From: Enterovibrio calviensis DSM 14347
GTDB lineage: Bacteria; Pseudomonadota; Gammaproteobacteria; Enterobacterales; Vibrionaceae
Assembly (NCBI RefSeq): GCF_000621165.1
Contig: NZ_KK211217.1
Location: 248,001 to 312,000 of the forward strand
Reading direction: 5' to 3'
DNA: 64,000 bases
Under the pieces are notes generated by a model. The model saw nothing but the letters and a program-made list of their open reading frames with translations. It had not been told where the DNA came from and made no database searches. The position numbers and the translations under genes are program-made. Below, piece by piece: positions 55,993 to 64,000 of the stretch; the stretch's first letter is position 1, and each line of letters starts with the position of its first letter.

Positions 55993-56595
55993 ATGCGTAC
56001 AAGCCAACTGCTTGAACAATTGATGGAGTCATTACGTTGTTTGCCGGGTGTAGGCCCAAAATCAGCGCAACGTATGGCATTTCATCTTCTACAGCGCAAT
56101 CGACAGGGCGGTGTGAGGCTTTCAGAAGCCCTACAGTCCGCAATGACTGACATTGGGCATTGTGGGAAATGCCGCACTTTCACGGAAGAAGAAGAGTGCG
56201 CCATTTGTACCAACCCTCGTCGTCAGGAGAATGGCCAAATTTGTGTGGTGGAAAGTCCTGCTGATATAGCGGCGATCGAAGCGACAGGTCAATACTCTGG
56301 ACGATACTTTGTACTCATGGGCCATCTTTCTCCACTTGATGGCATTGGTCCATCTGACATCGGGTTGGATTTGCTGGAAAAGCGGTTAGCGAAGGAATCG
56401 ATTTCAGAGCTTATTTTGGCGACTAACCCTACCGTTGAAGGTGAAGCAACTGCGCATTACATCAGTGAGTTATGTGTAGAGCACGATGTCGTAGCCAGTC
56501 GCATCGCACATGGTGTACCCATGGGTGGTGAGTTGGAATTAGTGGATGGTACGACACTGTCGCACTCCATTATTGGTCGACACCGTTTAGGTTGA
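55993..56595 (+). CDS. recR: Recombination mediator RecR
   Basis: Works with RecO and RecF to load RecA on SSB-coated gaps. 200 aa. A helix-hairpin-helix start ([20 protein letters not shown]), a C4 zinc motif ([18 protein letters not shown]), a Toprim domain ([35 protein letters not shown]) and the Walker B-like tail. It starts 19 bp after ybaB ends; probably co-transcribed from dnaX or ybaB. E. coli has htpG directly next; here toxRS intervene on the other strand. Confidence 0.97.
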   Translation: MRTSQLLEQLMESLRCLPGVGPKSAQRMAFHLLQRNRQGGVRLSEALQSAMTDIGHCGKCRTFTEEEECAICTNPRRQENGQICVVESPADIAAIEATGQYSGRYFVLMGHLSPLDGIGPSDIGLDLLEKRLAKESISELILATNPTVEGEATAHYISELCVEHDVVASRIAHGVPMGGELELVDGTTLSHSIIGRHRLG

Positions 56596-56620
56596 TGCCA
56601 GACCCTAGCATGACCCAAAT

Positions 56621-56653
56621 AAAAATGCCGCTTCCATGAAGCGGCATTTTTTT
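56621..56653. terminator. Bidirectional terminator between recR and toxS
   Basis: AAAAATGCCGCTTC/GAAGCGGCATTTTT stem with a 3-nt loop and T-runs on both strands, between convergent transcripts. Confidence 0.92.
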
Positions 56654-56677
56654 ATGTTTATTTGCTGAAATGAACGA

Positions 56678-57232
56678 CTACGACGACTTACTGTAAAGCA
56701 CCATTGAGCCATGGTTTAAACTTGTAAGAAGCAATGAACCATCGTTTAGCACATCGATACGGCGAACTTTTTCTGCCCCTAATCGATAAAACGTACGAAC
56801 CAGTGTCAGATCTTCTTCTGAAAACTCAGTGGTATCTCCCGTTGTCACATCCTTGATTTCACCCAGCTTCAGCTTGAGATAACCACCGCTGACTTCCCAT
56901 TCACCAGATTCCGAAACGGACATCACGACTTGAATGTTGTCGGACTCATTTTTCAATATGATCTGAGTGTCCCGCGAATAGGTGTTATCGGGCAAGAATA
57001 CCATGTTGCTGTTTTGTTCCGTCGTCGTCAGGCCAGTCACATCACGGTAAGAGGATTCTTCAATGTAATTGATCGTGCGTGAATTCCAGTGCTTAGACAG
57101 CAGCAGATTGGCGGTTCTGAAATCTTCGCCAAGGTATACCCAGCCGCTACCTAACAAAGAGAAAATAAGAAGAAAGAAAGGAGCAAGACGCTTGATTTGG
57201 TCTCGTCTTCGGGGTGCGTTCATTAACGACAT
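56678..57232 (-). CDS. toxS: ToxS, periplasmic partner of ToxR
   Basis: 184-aa protein with a short cytoplasmic start, one membrane anchor (about 16-34, LAPFFLLIFSLLGSGWVYLG) and a periplasmic domain that in V. cholerae binds bile and protects ToxR from proteolysis. Matches V. cholerae ToxS in NSNMVFLPDNTYSRDT, VSESGEWEVSGGYLKL, FSEEDL and the end RRIDVLNDGSLLLTSLNHGS. The basic N-terminus (NAPRRRDQIKR) is longer than in V. cholerae. It overlaps toxR by 10 bp. Confidence 0.92.
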   Translation of the reverse strand: MSLMNAPRRRDQIKRLAPFFLLIFSLLGSGWVYLGEDFRTANLLLSKHWNSRTINYIEESSYRDVTGLTTTEQNSNMVFLPDNTYSRDTQIILKNESDNIQVVMSVSESGEWEVSGGYLKLKLGEIKDVTTGDTTEFSEEDLTLVRTFYRLGAEKVRRIDVLNDGSLLLTSLNHGSMVLYSKSS

Positions 57233-58116
57233 AGTGTGTGACTCTCCTCTTGGCTCGTTAGCAGAACGTAGGTGAGATTATCGTCCGCATCGCTTGCAGT
57301 GTGTATGTAGTTCAATGAGATTTGGTTATCTTGACCGCCTGTCACTATCACTTCATCCAACACGCTGCTCTGACCGTAGAAACTAATGTATTTTGCTACG
57401 CAGCGCTCAATCACGGGCTTCCACTGACTAATACGCGCGTTCGTGACGGGCACATAAACAGGGACAGATTGGACGTTGAGGATTTCGTGAAAAGCTTCAG
57501 ATTTCGGGGTTGAATAGAAATGAAAGGTTAGAGGAATGAGTAGAGCCACAATCAACGCTGCCCACGAGCCTAAAGGCGTTTTGAATAGGGTTGCCGTTGC
57601 TTCTTGTGGTGGAAGCTGACTCGGCACTTCAGACGGCTCATTGACTAGGTGCTGAGCTGGCGCTGACGGCACCGCTTCGTTACTCTCCACCGTATCAGCG
57701 GGTTGCTCAACCACGTTAGATTCGACCAACACCGATTCATCGGTTTGAGGGAGGTCGACAACCATTTGGTCATCGTACGCTTCGACAGAACAAATCACCT
57801 GATACCCGCGTTTAGGCACGGTTTTTACAACCATTGGGCTTTTTGTAGAATCTTTTAGAGCTTTTCTAAGCGTTGAAATAGATTGTGTGAGACTCGAGTC
57901 ATCAACTTCAAAGCCTTGCTTCCGCCAAACATAGTCATGGATGCGGTTACGGGTAACGATAGCGTGTGGTTCCTCGATGAGAACCATCAGCACTCGGCAC
58001 TCGTTACTGCCCAATCGGACGAGGTCATCATTTTCATGAAGATCGATCAATGAGCTTTCACTGGGAGAAAAGACAAAACGCTCTCCCAAAAGGTAACGAT
58101 TCGATTTATTGATCAT
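57223..58116 (-). CDS. toxR: ToxR, membrane-bound winged-helix regulator
   Basis: Transmembrane transcription factor that controls outer-membrane porins and stress or virulence genes in Vibrionaceae. 297 aa from the ATG at 58116 (MINKSNRYLLGERFVF); the longer reading from 58221 crosses the htpG promoter and is unlikely. An OmpR-type winged helix covers about 10-110 (LGSNECRVLMVLIEEPHAIV, SLTQSISTLRKALKDSTKSP, VKTVPKRGYQVIC), then an acidic/Pro-rich linker, one membrane segment at about 184-201 and a periplasmic domain with two cysteines (IERCVAKY and SHTLCR), as in V. cholerae ToxR, where they form a disulfide. toxR-toxS and the divergent htpG form the classic Vibrio arrangement. Confidence 0.93.
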   Translation of the reverse strand: MINKSNRYLLGERFVFSPSESSLIDLHENDDLVRLGSNECRVLMVLIEEPHAIVTRNRIHDYVWRKQGFEVDDSSLTQSISTLRKALKDSTKSPMVVKTVPKRGYQVICSVEAYDDQMVVDLPQTDESVLVESNVVEQPADTVESNEAVPSAPAQHLVNEPSEVPSQLPPQEATATLFKTPLGSWAALIVALLIPLTFHFYSTPKSEAFHEILNVQSVPVYVPVTNARISQWKPVIERCVAKYISFYGQSSVLDEVIVTGGQDNQISLNYIHTASDADDNLTYVLLTSQEESHTLCR

Positions 58117-58245
58117 TCGATATTTTTTAACCTGCGCGAATTTCAAACTATTTAGGAGGAAAATGTCTGAACTAGAACGAAATTGAAGGAGATTATACTC
58201 GAATTGAGAAAAAGACCTCAAGAAATCAAAAAATGAAATTTAGGA

Positions 58246-58274
58246 CTTGAAAAGCCACATTGAGACCCTATTTA
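58246..58274 (+). promoter_or_regulatory. Sigma-32 promoter of htpG
   Basis: CTTGAA (58246-58251), 14-bp spacer, CCCTATTTA (58266-58274); one base off the CCCCATnTA consensus. It predicts a transcript starting near 58281, at the edge of palindromic repeat copy D. It also lies in the toxR upstream region. Confidence 0.8.
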
Positions 58275-58282
58275 GAAAGAGC

Positions 58283-58330
58283 ATACCCAAGTAACTTGAT
58301 GGTGCACTCGCCCCAGGTTGTTTCGGTATA
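58283..58330. repeat. TATACCCAA palindromic repeat, copy D, in the htpG leader
   Basis: A diverged copy: ATACCCAAGTAACTTGATGG, centre, CCCCAGGTTGTTTCGGTATA. About 15 of 16 arm positions can still pair when G-U is allowed. It lies between the sigma-32 promoter and the ribosome binding site of htpG, so it should form a hairpin at the 5' end of the mRNA. Confidence 0.8.
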
Positions 58331-58365
58331 TCTCTAATAGAACTAAATATTTGTTTGGAGTCACA

Positions 58366-60270
58366 ATGAGCGACCAAGCCACACAACAAAAAGAAACACG
58401 CGGTTTTCAATCTGAAGTAAAGCAATTGCTGCACCTCATGATCCACTCACTCTATTCCAACAAAGAGATCTTTTTACGTGAATTGATCTCAAACGCGTCT
58501 GATGCTTCAGATAAACTGCGTTTTAAAGCACTCTCCGATTCCGCACTGTACGAGAGTGATGGTGACTTGCGTGTTCGCCTAAGTGTTAACAAAGAAGCGG
58601 GCACGTTGACCATTGATGACAATGGTATTGGTATGACGCGTGAAGACGTGATTGAGAACTTGGGGACAATCGCAAAATCAGGCACCGCGGATTTCTTCAA
58701 ACAGCTTTCCGATGACCAAACCAAAGACAGCCAATTGATTGGTCAGTTTGGTGTAGGTTTCTATTCTGCGTTTATCGTTGCCGATAAAGTGTCAGTGACC
58801 ACTCGCGCTGCTGGCGCAGATAACGCTGAAGCCACATTGTGGGAGTCGGCGGGCGAGGGTGATTACACCATTGAAGGTGTCACTAAAGAAACGCGCGGTA
58901 CGTCTATCACATTGCACCTTCGTGAAGATGACAAAGAGTTCCTTGATGAATGGCGTCTTCGTGACGTTATCGGAAAATACTCTGATCACATTGGTATTCC
59001 GGTTGAAATGTGGACGAAGGAGCGCGACGAAGAAGGCAACGAAACGGATGTTGGCAAGTGGGAGAAAATAAACAAGGCGCAAGCGCTTTGGACTCGCGCT
59101 AAGTCAGACATCAACGAAGAAGAATACAAAGAGTTTTATAAACATCTATCGCATGATTTTGCTGACCCGCTGCAGTGGAGTCACAACCGTGTTGAAGGTA
59201 AGAATGATTACACTAGCTTGCTATATATTCCATCAAAAGCGCCATGGGATATGTTCAACCGCGACCACAAACACGGCCTGAAGCTTTATGTTCAGCGAGT
59301 GTTTATCATGGATGACGCTGCGCAATTCATGCCGAACTACCTTCGTTTCATCCGTGGTTTGATTGATTCTAACGATTTGCCGTTGAACGTGTCGCGTGAA
59401 ATCTTACAAGACAACAAAGTGACGCAAACTCTACGTAATGCATGTACAAAACGTGTTTTGACCATGCTTGAGCGTCTGGCTAATAACGACGCCGAAAAAT
59501 ACCAAAGTTTCTGGAAAGAGTTTGGTTTGGTTCTAAAAGAAGGCCCAGCTGAAGACCACTCTAACAGGGAGAAGGTCGCGGGCTTGTTGCGCTTTGCATC
59601 TTCAACCTCCGACAGCAGCGAGCAGACAGTATCGTTGGCTGACTACGTTTCCCGCATGAAAGAAGGGCAAGATAAGATCTACTTCTTGACTGCAGACAGC
59701 TATCAGGCGGCGAAAAATAGCCCTCACCTAGAGCAGTTTAACGCGAAAGGCATTGAAGTTGTCTTGATGTATGACCGCATTGATGAGTGGCTAATGAGCT
59801 ATTTGCCTGAATTTGATGGCAAGCAGTTCCAAGCAATTACCAAAGCGGATTTGGATCTGAGTAAGTTTGACGACGATGCAGAAAAAGAAAAACGTGAAGA
59901 AACCCAAAAAGCATTTGAATCAGTGGTTGAGCGAGCCAAAATGTACCTTGGCGAGCGTGTGAAAGATGTTCGTACCACCTTCAAATTATCTGGAACTCCA
60001 GCAGTCGTGGTGACTGACGAGTTTGAAATGGGCACGCAGATGGCGAAGTTACTGGCGGCTGCAGGCCAGCAAGCCCCAGAAGTGAAGTACATCTTTGAGC
60101 TTAACCCAGAGCATGCGCTAATTAAGCAAATGGCAGACGAAGCTGACGAAGCCGTGTTTGGACGTTGGGTGGAAATGCTGCTTGGTCAAGCTATGCTGGC
60201 AGAGCGCGGTTCAATCGAAGATCCATCACAGTTTTTGACTGCGGTGAATCAACTTCTGACTAAAGGCTAA
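58366..60270 (+). CDS. htpG: Chaperone HtpG (bacterial Hsp90)
   Basis: ATP-dependent dimeric chaperone. 634 aa from the ATG at 58366, preceded by TTGGAG; a reading from 58318 would run through the palindromic repeat. GHKL ATPase motifs: [17 protein letters not shown] (catalytic Glu and Asn), [27 protein letters not shown] and [15 protein letters not shown]; middle-domain Arg in [11 protein letters not shown]. Heat-shock promoter upstream. htpG-adk-hemH-gsk is the E. coli order. Confidence 0.97.
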   Translation: MSDQATQQKETRGFQSEVKQLLHLMIHSLYSNKEIFLRELISNASDASDKLRFKALSDSALYESDGDLRVRLSVNKEAGTLTIDDNGIGMTREDVIENLGTIAKSGTADFFKQLSDDQTKDSQLIGQFGVGFYSAFIVADKVSVTTRAAGADNAEATLWESAGEGDYTIEGVTKETRGTSITLHLREDDKEFLDEWRLRDVIGKYSDHIGIPVEMWTKERDEEGNETDVGKWEKINKAQALWTRAKSDINEEEYKEFYKHLSHDFADPLQWSHNRVEGKNDYTSLLYIPSKAPWDMFNRDHKHGLKLYVQRVFIMDDAAQFMPNYLRFIRGLIDSNDLPLNVSREILQDNKVTQTLRNACTKRVLTMLERLANNDAEKYQSFWKEFGLVLKEGPAEDHSNREKVAGLLRFASSTSDSSEQTVSLADYVSRMKEGQDKIYFLTADSYQAAKNSPHLEQFNAKGIEVVLMYDRIDEWLMSYLPEFDGKQFQAITKADLDLSKFDDDAEKEKREETQKAFESVVERAKMYLGERVKDVRTTFKLSGTPAVVVTDEFEMGTQMAKLLAAAGQQAPEVKYIFELNPEHALIKQMADEADEAVFGRWVEMLLGQAMLAERGSIEDPSQFLTAVNQLLTKG

Positions 60271-60310
60271 TTGCGGCCTATTCGTCTTTAGATAAATATG
60301 TATCAATGAA

Positions 60311-60345
60311 GTAAGCCCAGCCGAGTTGCTGGGCTTACTCATACC
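60311..60345 (+). terminator. Terminator of htpG
   Basis: GTAAGCCCAG/CTGGGCTTAC perfect 10-bp stem with an 8-nt loop; the following T-tract is poor. Confidence 0.65.
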
Positions 60346-60484
60346 TTATACCTAAATTTCCTTGTGGTTACGCGTTGTCATGTGTTGCACGGGTTTTTAC
60401 CGCGCAAAGTAGAAATGTCAGTGCAATAAGCCTTTAGTGGGAAACCACTCGAAACGTGCTCTGACGTGCTAAAACACAGGACGT

Positions 60485-60501
60485 GAGGTTGTTTAGGTAT
60501 C
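60485..60501. repeat. Half copy of the TATACCCAA palindrome
   Basis: Only a right arm, GAGGTTGTTTAGGTATC, is seen in the adk upstream region; no matching left arm is found within 60 bp. Confidence 0.45.
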
Positions 60502-60544
60502 CATAACCGTGTATGTTTCAGGTTTTTGCGAAACGCCAAAGTAA

Positions 60545-61204
<660 letters not shown>

Positions 61205-61221
61205 TTCCTATTTTTCGATGC

Positions 61222-61252
61222 AAAAAGGGCAATCTTAGGATTGCCCTTTTTT
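61222..61252 (+). terminator. Terminator of adk
   Basis: AAAAGGGCAATC/GATTGCCCTTTT stem, TTAG loop, T-run of six. Confidence 0.92.
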
Positions 61253-61314
61253 GATCTCTTTGGCCAGCAGCGAAGTACTGAACTGTTGATGTTTTACGTA
61301 TAGAATCCGTTATT

Positions 61315-61360
61315 TATACCTAAGCAACCTGAATCCTGTTCTTCATTTAACTTAGGTATA
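61315..61360. repeat. TATACCCAA palindromic repeat, copy E
   Basis: TATACCTAAGCAACCTGAAT on the left and AACTTAGGTATA on the right; the outer 10 bp still pair but the inner right arm has decayed. It lies between adk and hemH. Confidence 0.75.
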
Positions 61361-61454
61361 ACACTCAATGTTTATCACGCTTTGCCTTTGCCGAGAAACC
61401 CGCTAATCTTCGCAAAGACATTTTAGTAATCATGCTCTGTTCAAGCAGGTTTAA

Positions 61455-62426
61455 ATGGAAAATAACAAAAACAACGTTGGCGTGTTACTCGCCAATTTAG
61501 GGACACCTGAGGCCCCAACAGCAAAAGCCGTTAGCGCTTTTCTAAGCGAATTTCTTCATGACCAACGTGTGGTCGATATGTCACGCTGGCTTTGGTGCCC
61601 CTTGTTGCACGGAATTATCCTTCCCGTTCGTTCACCGAAGGTTGCCAAGCTCTATCAAAGTGTGTGGATGGATGAAGGTTCACCCTTGATGGTGTATTCA
61701 AAGCGTCAACAAGCCGCGCTTGAAAAAACGATGGGCATTCCTGTTGAAATGGGCATGACGTATGGCGAACCGAGCTTGGCATCGGCGGTGAGTGCATTGC
61801 AAGAAAGAGGGTGTAACAAGATTTTGGTGTTGCCACTTTACCCTCAGTATTCTCGAACGACGACAGCGGCAGTGTTTGATAAGTTGGCGAAATCGCTGAA
61901 GGCTCAGCCTGTGATCCCTGAGTTTCGTTTTGTTAATCACTATTACAGCGAAGACAGTTATATCGATGCGTTAGCACAGTCTATAGAAAGCCATTGGGAA
62001 CAGAATGGAAAGCCAGAGATGTTGGTGTGTTCTTATCACGGCATTCCTAAACGTTATGCTGATAACGGGGACCCATATCGAGAGCATTGCCATGAAACGA
62101 CGGAACGTTTAATTGCTCGATTAAACTCTGACGTGAAAATAAAGACGACATTCCAATCGCGTTTCGGTCGCGAAGAATGGCTTCAACCCTACACCGATAA
62201 AACACTTGAGAAACTGCCAAGTGAAGGTGTTAAGCGCCTTGATATTATCTCTCCTGCCTTTTCGGTTGATTGTCTTGAAACATTGGAAGAGATTGCAGAA
62301 CAATGTCATGAGAGCTTTATTGAGGCGGGCGGTGAATCGTTTCGCTTTATTCCATGCTTGAATGATTCACCGGCACACATCGATATGATGCGCCAACTGG
62401 TAGAGCGTCACACCCAAGGTTGGTAG
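61455..62426 (+). CDS. hemH: Ferrochelatase
   Basis: Puts iron into protoporphyrin IX in the last step of haem synthesis; cytoplasmic side of the inner membrane. 323 aa (E. coli 320). [20 protein letters not shown] at the start; catalytic His195 in [16 protein letters not shown]; the acidic Glu of [15 protein letters not shown] near residue 265. A HemH of the ordinary gammaproteobacterial type without iron-sulfur cysteines. Stands after adk as in E. coli. Confidence 0.96.
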   Translation: MENNKNNVGVLLANLGTPEAPTAKAVSAFLSEFLHDQRVVDMSRWLWCPLLHGIILPVRSPKVAKLYQSVWMDEGSPLMVYSKRQQAALEKTMGIPVEMGMTYGEPSLASAVSALQERGCNKILVLPLYPQYSRTTTAAVFDKLAKSLKAQPVIPEFRFVNHYYSEDSYIDALAQSIESHWEQNGKPEMLVCSYHGIPKRYADNGDPYREHCHETTERLIARLNSDVKIKTTFQSRFGREEWLQPYTDKTLEKLPSEGVKRLDIISPAFSVDCLETLEEIAEQCHESFIEAGGESFRFIPCLNDSPAHIDMMRQLVERHTQGW

Positions 62427-62542
62427 TGTGCCATTGAGGTTGTAGTGAATTTCTGTCGCACCAATTTGTACGCTGGGAGTTTCCAGCTCAAATTTGTGTG
62501 ATAGAATTCTCACTTTCACCCCCAACTACGACGCATCGAATC

Positions 62543-63847
62543 ATGAAATTCCCAGGCCAACGTAAGTCTAAGCATTATTTCCCCGTACATGCCCGTGATC
62601 CATTACTTGTCCAAGCGAGTGAACAACGCAAGCTAAAACGCCCGCATGCTATTGGTATTGACCAGACTCTGGTTGATATTGAAGCCAAGGTCGATGATGC
62701 GTTTCTTGCTAAGTACGAATTGAGCAAAGGCCATTCTTTGGTGATTGATGACAAACGCGCTGAAGCGCTATATCAAGAACTAAAAGAGAACAACATGATT
62801 AGCCACGAGTTTGCGGGGGGTACAATTGGTAACACGCTGCACAACTACTCGACGTTGGCCGATGATAAATCGATACTGCTAGGGGTTATGTCACGCGACA
62901 TCACCATTGGTAGTTATGCGTATCGCTACCTATGTAATACATCTAGTCGTATGGACTTGAACTACCTTCAAGCGGTTCAAGGCCCGATTGGTCGTTGTTA
63001 TGCCCTGATCAGTGAAGAGGGTGAACGTACCTTCGCGATCAGCGAAGGCTTGATGAACCAACTGACACCAGAATCGATCCCTGAGCATATTTTCAAAAAT
63101 GCATCAGCTCTGGTGCTGACCGCTTACCTAGTACGCTGCAAAGAAGGCGATCCAATGCCTGAAGCGACGATGAAAGCGATCGAATACGCAAAGAAATACG
63201 ATGTGCCAGTGGTGATGACCATGGGAACAAAGTATGTGATTCAGAACAACCCACAATGGTGGCGTGAATTCTTAGCAGAGCACGTTTCAGTGGTTGCGAT
63301 GAATGAAGAAGAAGCCGAAGCATTGACGGGCGAGTCAGATCCATTACTTGCCGCCGACAAAGCGCTTGATTGGGTGGACATGGTGTTGTGTACTGCTGGG
63401 CCGATTGGTCTTTACATGGCGGGTTACACTGAAGACAGTGCTAAGCGAGAAACAACGCTTCCTCTGTTGCCAGGCCCAATTGCTGAGTTCAACATGTACG
63501 AATTCAGTCGCCCAATGATGAAGAAAGATTGCGATACCCCATCCAAGGTATATTCGCATATCGCCCCATACATGGGTGGTCCAGAGCGCATCAAAAACAC
63601 CAATGGCGCAGGTGACGGCGCACTATCAGCAGTACTTCATGATATGTCAGCAAACCGCTACCATCGTGATAACGTGCCTAATTCAAGTAAACACAGCTTC
63701 CAATACCTCACCTACAGCTCATTCTCGCAAGTATGTAAATACGCGAACCGTGTAAGCTATGAAGTGCTGGCGCAACACTCCCCACGTTTGTCACGTGGTC
63801 TTCCTGAGAGGGAAGATTCGCTAGAAGAAGCTTACTGGGAACGCTAA
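62543..63847 (+). CDS. gsk: Inosine-guanosine kinase
   Basis: PfkB-family ribokinase that phosphorylates inosine and guanosine in purine salvage. 434 aa from the ATG at 62543 (MKFPGQRKSKHYFPVHARDP), the same length as E. coli Gsk; a start at 62498 would add 15 residues. Blocks AGGTIGNTLHNYSTLADDKS, VLCTAGPIGLYMAG and the PfkB signature NTNGAGDGALSAVLHD with catalytic Asp. hemH-gsk adjacency fits E. coli (where aes intervenes). Confidence 0.95.
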   Translation: MKFPGQRKSKHYFPVHARDPLLVQASEQRKLKRPHAIGIDQTLVDIEAKVDDAFLAKYELSKGHSLVIDDKRAEALYQELKENNMISHEFAGGTIGNTLHNYSTLADDKSILLGVMSRDITIGSYAYRYLCNTSSRMDLNYLQAVQGPIGRCYALISEEGERTFAISEGLMNQLTPESIPEHIFKNASALVLTAYLVRCKEGDPMPEATMKAIEYAKKYDVPVVMTMGTKYVIQNNPQWWREFLAEHVSVVAMNEEEAEALTGESDPLLAADKALDWVDMVLCTAGPIGLYMAGYTEDSAKRETTLPLLPGPIAEFNMYEFSRPMMKKDCDTPSKVYSHIAPYMGGPERIKNTNGAGDGALSAVLHDMSANRYHRDNVPNSSKHSFQYLTYSSFSQVCKYANRVSYEVLAQHSPRLSRGLPEREDSLEEAYWER

Positions 63848-63972
63848 ATCTCTTTGCCTTTGGCACTGATACTGCGTTGTCTTCGCTCACTCACTCCGGT
63901 CGCTTAGTGAACTAAGCTCCCAGAGATTCGTTTGCGTGACGCCTTGTCTCAGCGCCAATGACTTTGAGATTT
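63846..63972. repeat. 127-bp imperfect palindrome after gsk
   Basis: The ends are AAATCTC and GAGATTT; inward, TTGGCACTGA on the left matches TCAGCGCCAA on the right, and the centre is a perfect GCTTAGT-GA-ACTAAGC stem. The outer arms have several mismatches. It does not end in a T-run. It looks like a mobile or repetitive intergenic unit rather than a terminator. Confidence 0.65.
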
Positions 63973-63983
63973 TTCTGTCAAAA

Positions 63984-64000
63984 ACCGCCGTTATGGCGGT
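63984..64000. terminator. Hairpin cut by the window end
   Basis: ACCGCC/GGCGGT stem at the last bases, preceded by an A-run; likely a terminator, perhaps bidirectional, but the following bases are outside the window. Confidence 0.5.

Noticed and set aside
58294-58318. Second sigma-32 promoter inside repeat copy D (CTTGAT...CCCCAGG)
   Set aside because: The spacer is only 10 bp, too short for sigma-32, and the words come from the repeat arms. The promoter at 58246 fits far better.

Overview
The window is a stretch of gammaproteobacterial chromosome, almost certainly from the family Vibrionaceae. A divergent toxRS pair sits beside htpG, an OmpU/OmpH-like porin and a rhombosortase (rrtA) are present, and GalU, HupB, Lon and YbaB are of Vibrio type. 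The Enterovibrio/Grimontia side of the family is a guess only. Most of the window is conserved core chromosome in blocks that keep the gene order known from E. coli, separated by small lineage-specific insertions.

Layout. 0-10 kb: envelope sugar genes (end of galU, wecA, galE, ugd) interrupted by an accessory patch of surface or secreted proteins at 1.7-6.7 kb. That patch contains an eroded second copy of the wecA 3' end together with its terminator. 10-14 kb: folD, a trypsin-like lipoprotein, a YcaD-type MFS transporter, a small membrane protein and tRNA-Arg(UCU). 14-24 kb: the proteostasis block tig-clpP-clpX-lon-hupB-ppiD-comEA-like. 24-28.5 kb: nucleotide genes yfbR and dgt, then tapT, rrtA and alaA. 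28.9-36.1 kb: a compact menaquinone operon menF-menD-menH-menB-menC-menE. 36-44 kb: a transporter-acyltransferase fusion with its TetR gene, TM2 and Tim44-like membrane proteins, a second MFS transporter, a small TIGR02647-like protein and an AGCS symporter. 44-49 kb: ybaM, an HDAC-like deacylase and priC (one operon), a TSUP permease and dinG. 49-52 kb: porin, a YccT/CsgI-like protein, a lipoprotein and a TraR/DksA-type protein. 52-64 kb: ybaN-apt-dnaX-ybaB-recR, toxRS on the other strand, then htpG-adk-hemH-gsk.

How it works together. Protein folding and proteolysis genes (tig, lon, htpG) carry recognisable sigma-32-type promoters. The men genes make a near-complete menaquinone head-group pathway from chorismate. 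toxRS would be expected to control outer-membrane porins such as the one at 49.3 kb. dnaX carries every element of the E. coli programmed -1 frameshift that makes the gamma subunit.

Between the core genes lie several repeat families: about six copies or fragments of a 46-58 bp palindrome with TATACCCAAGCAACCTGAA arms, short tandem repeats mostly of 7 or 14 bp, and a 127-bp imperfect palindrome at the right end. Two small genes were found by direct reading: a 53-aa ybaM and a 38-aa putative membrane microprotein ahead of ybaN. I saw no CRISPR array, insertion sequence, prophage or rRNA operon. I see no convincing wholly new multi-gene system. The best leads are the accessory patch at 1.7-6.7 kb, the palindrome at the 5' end of the htpG transcript, the heptameric repeats, the possible structured leader of the AGCS gene and the 38-aa microprotein.
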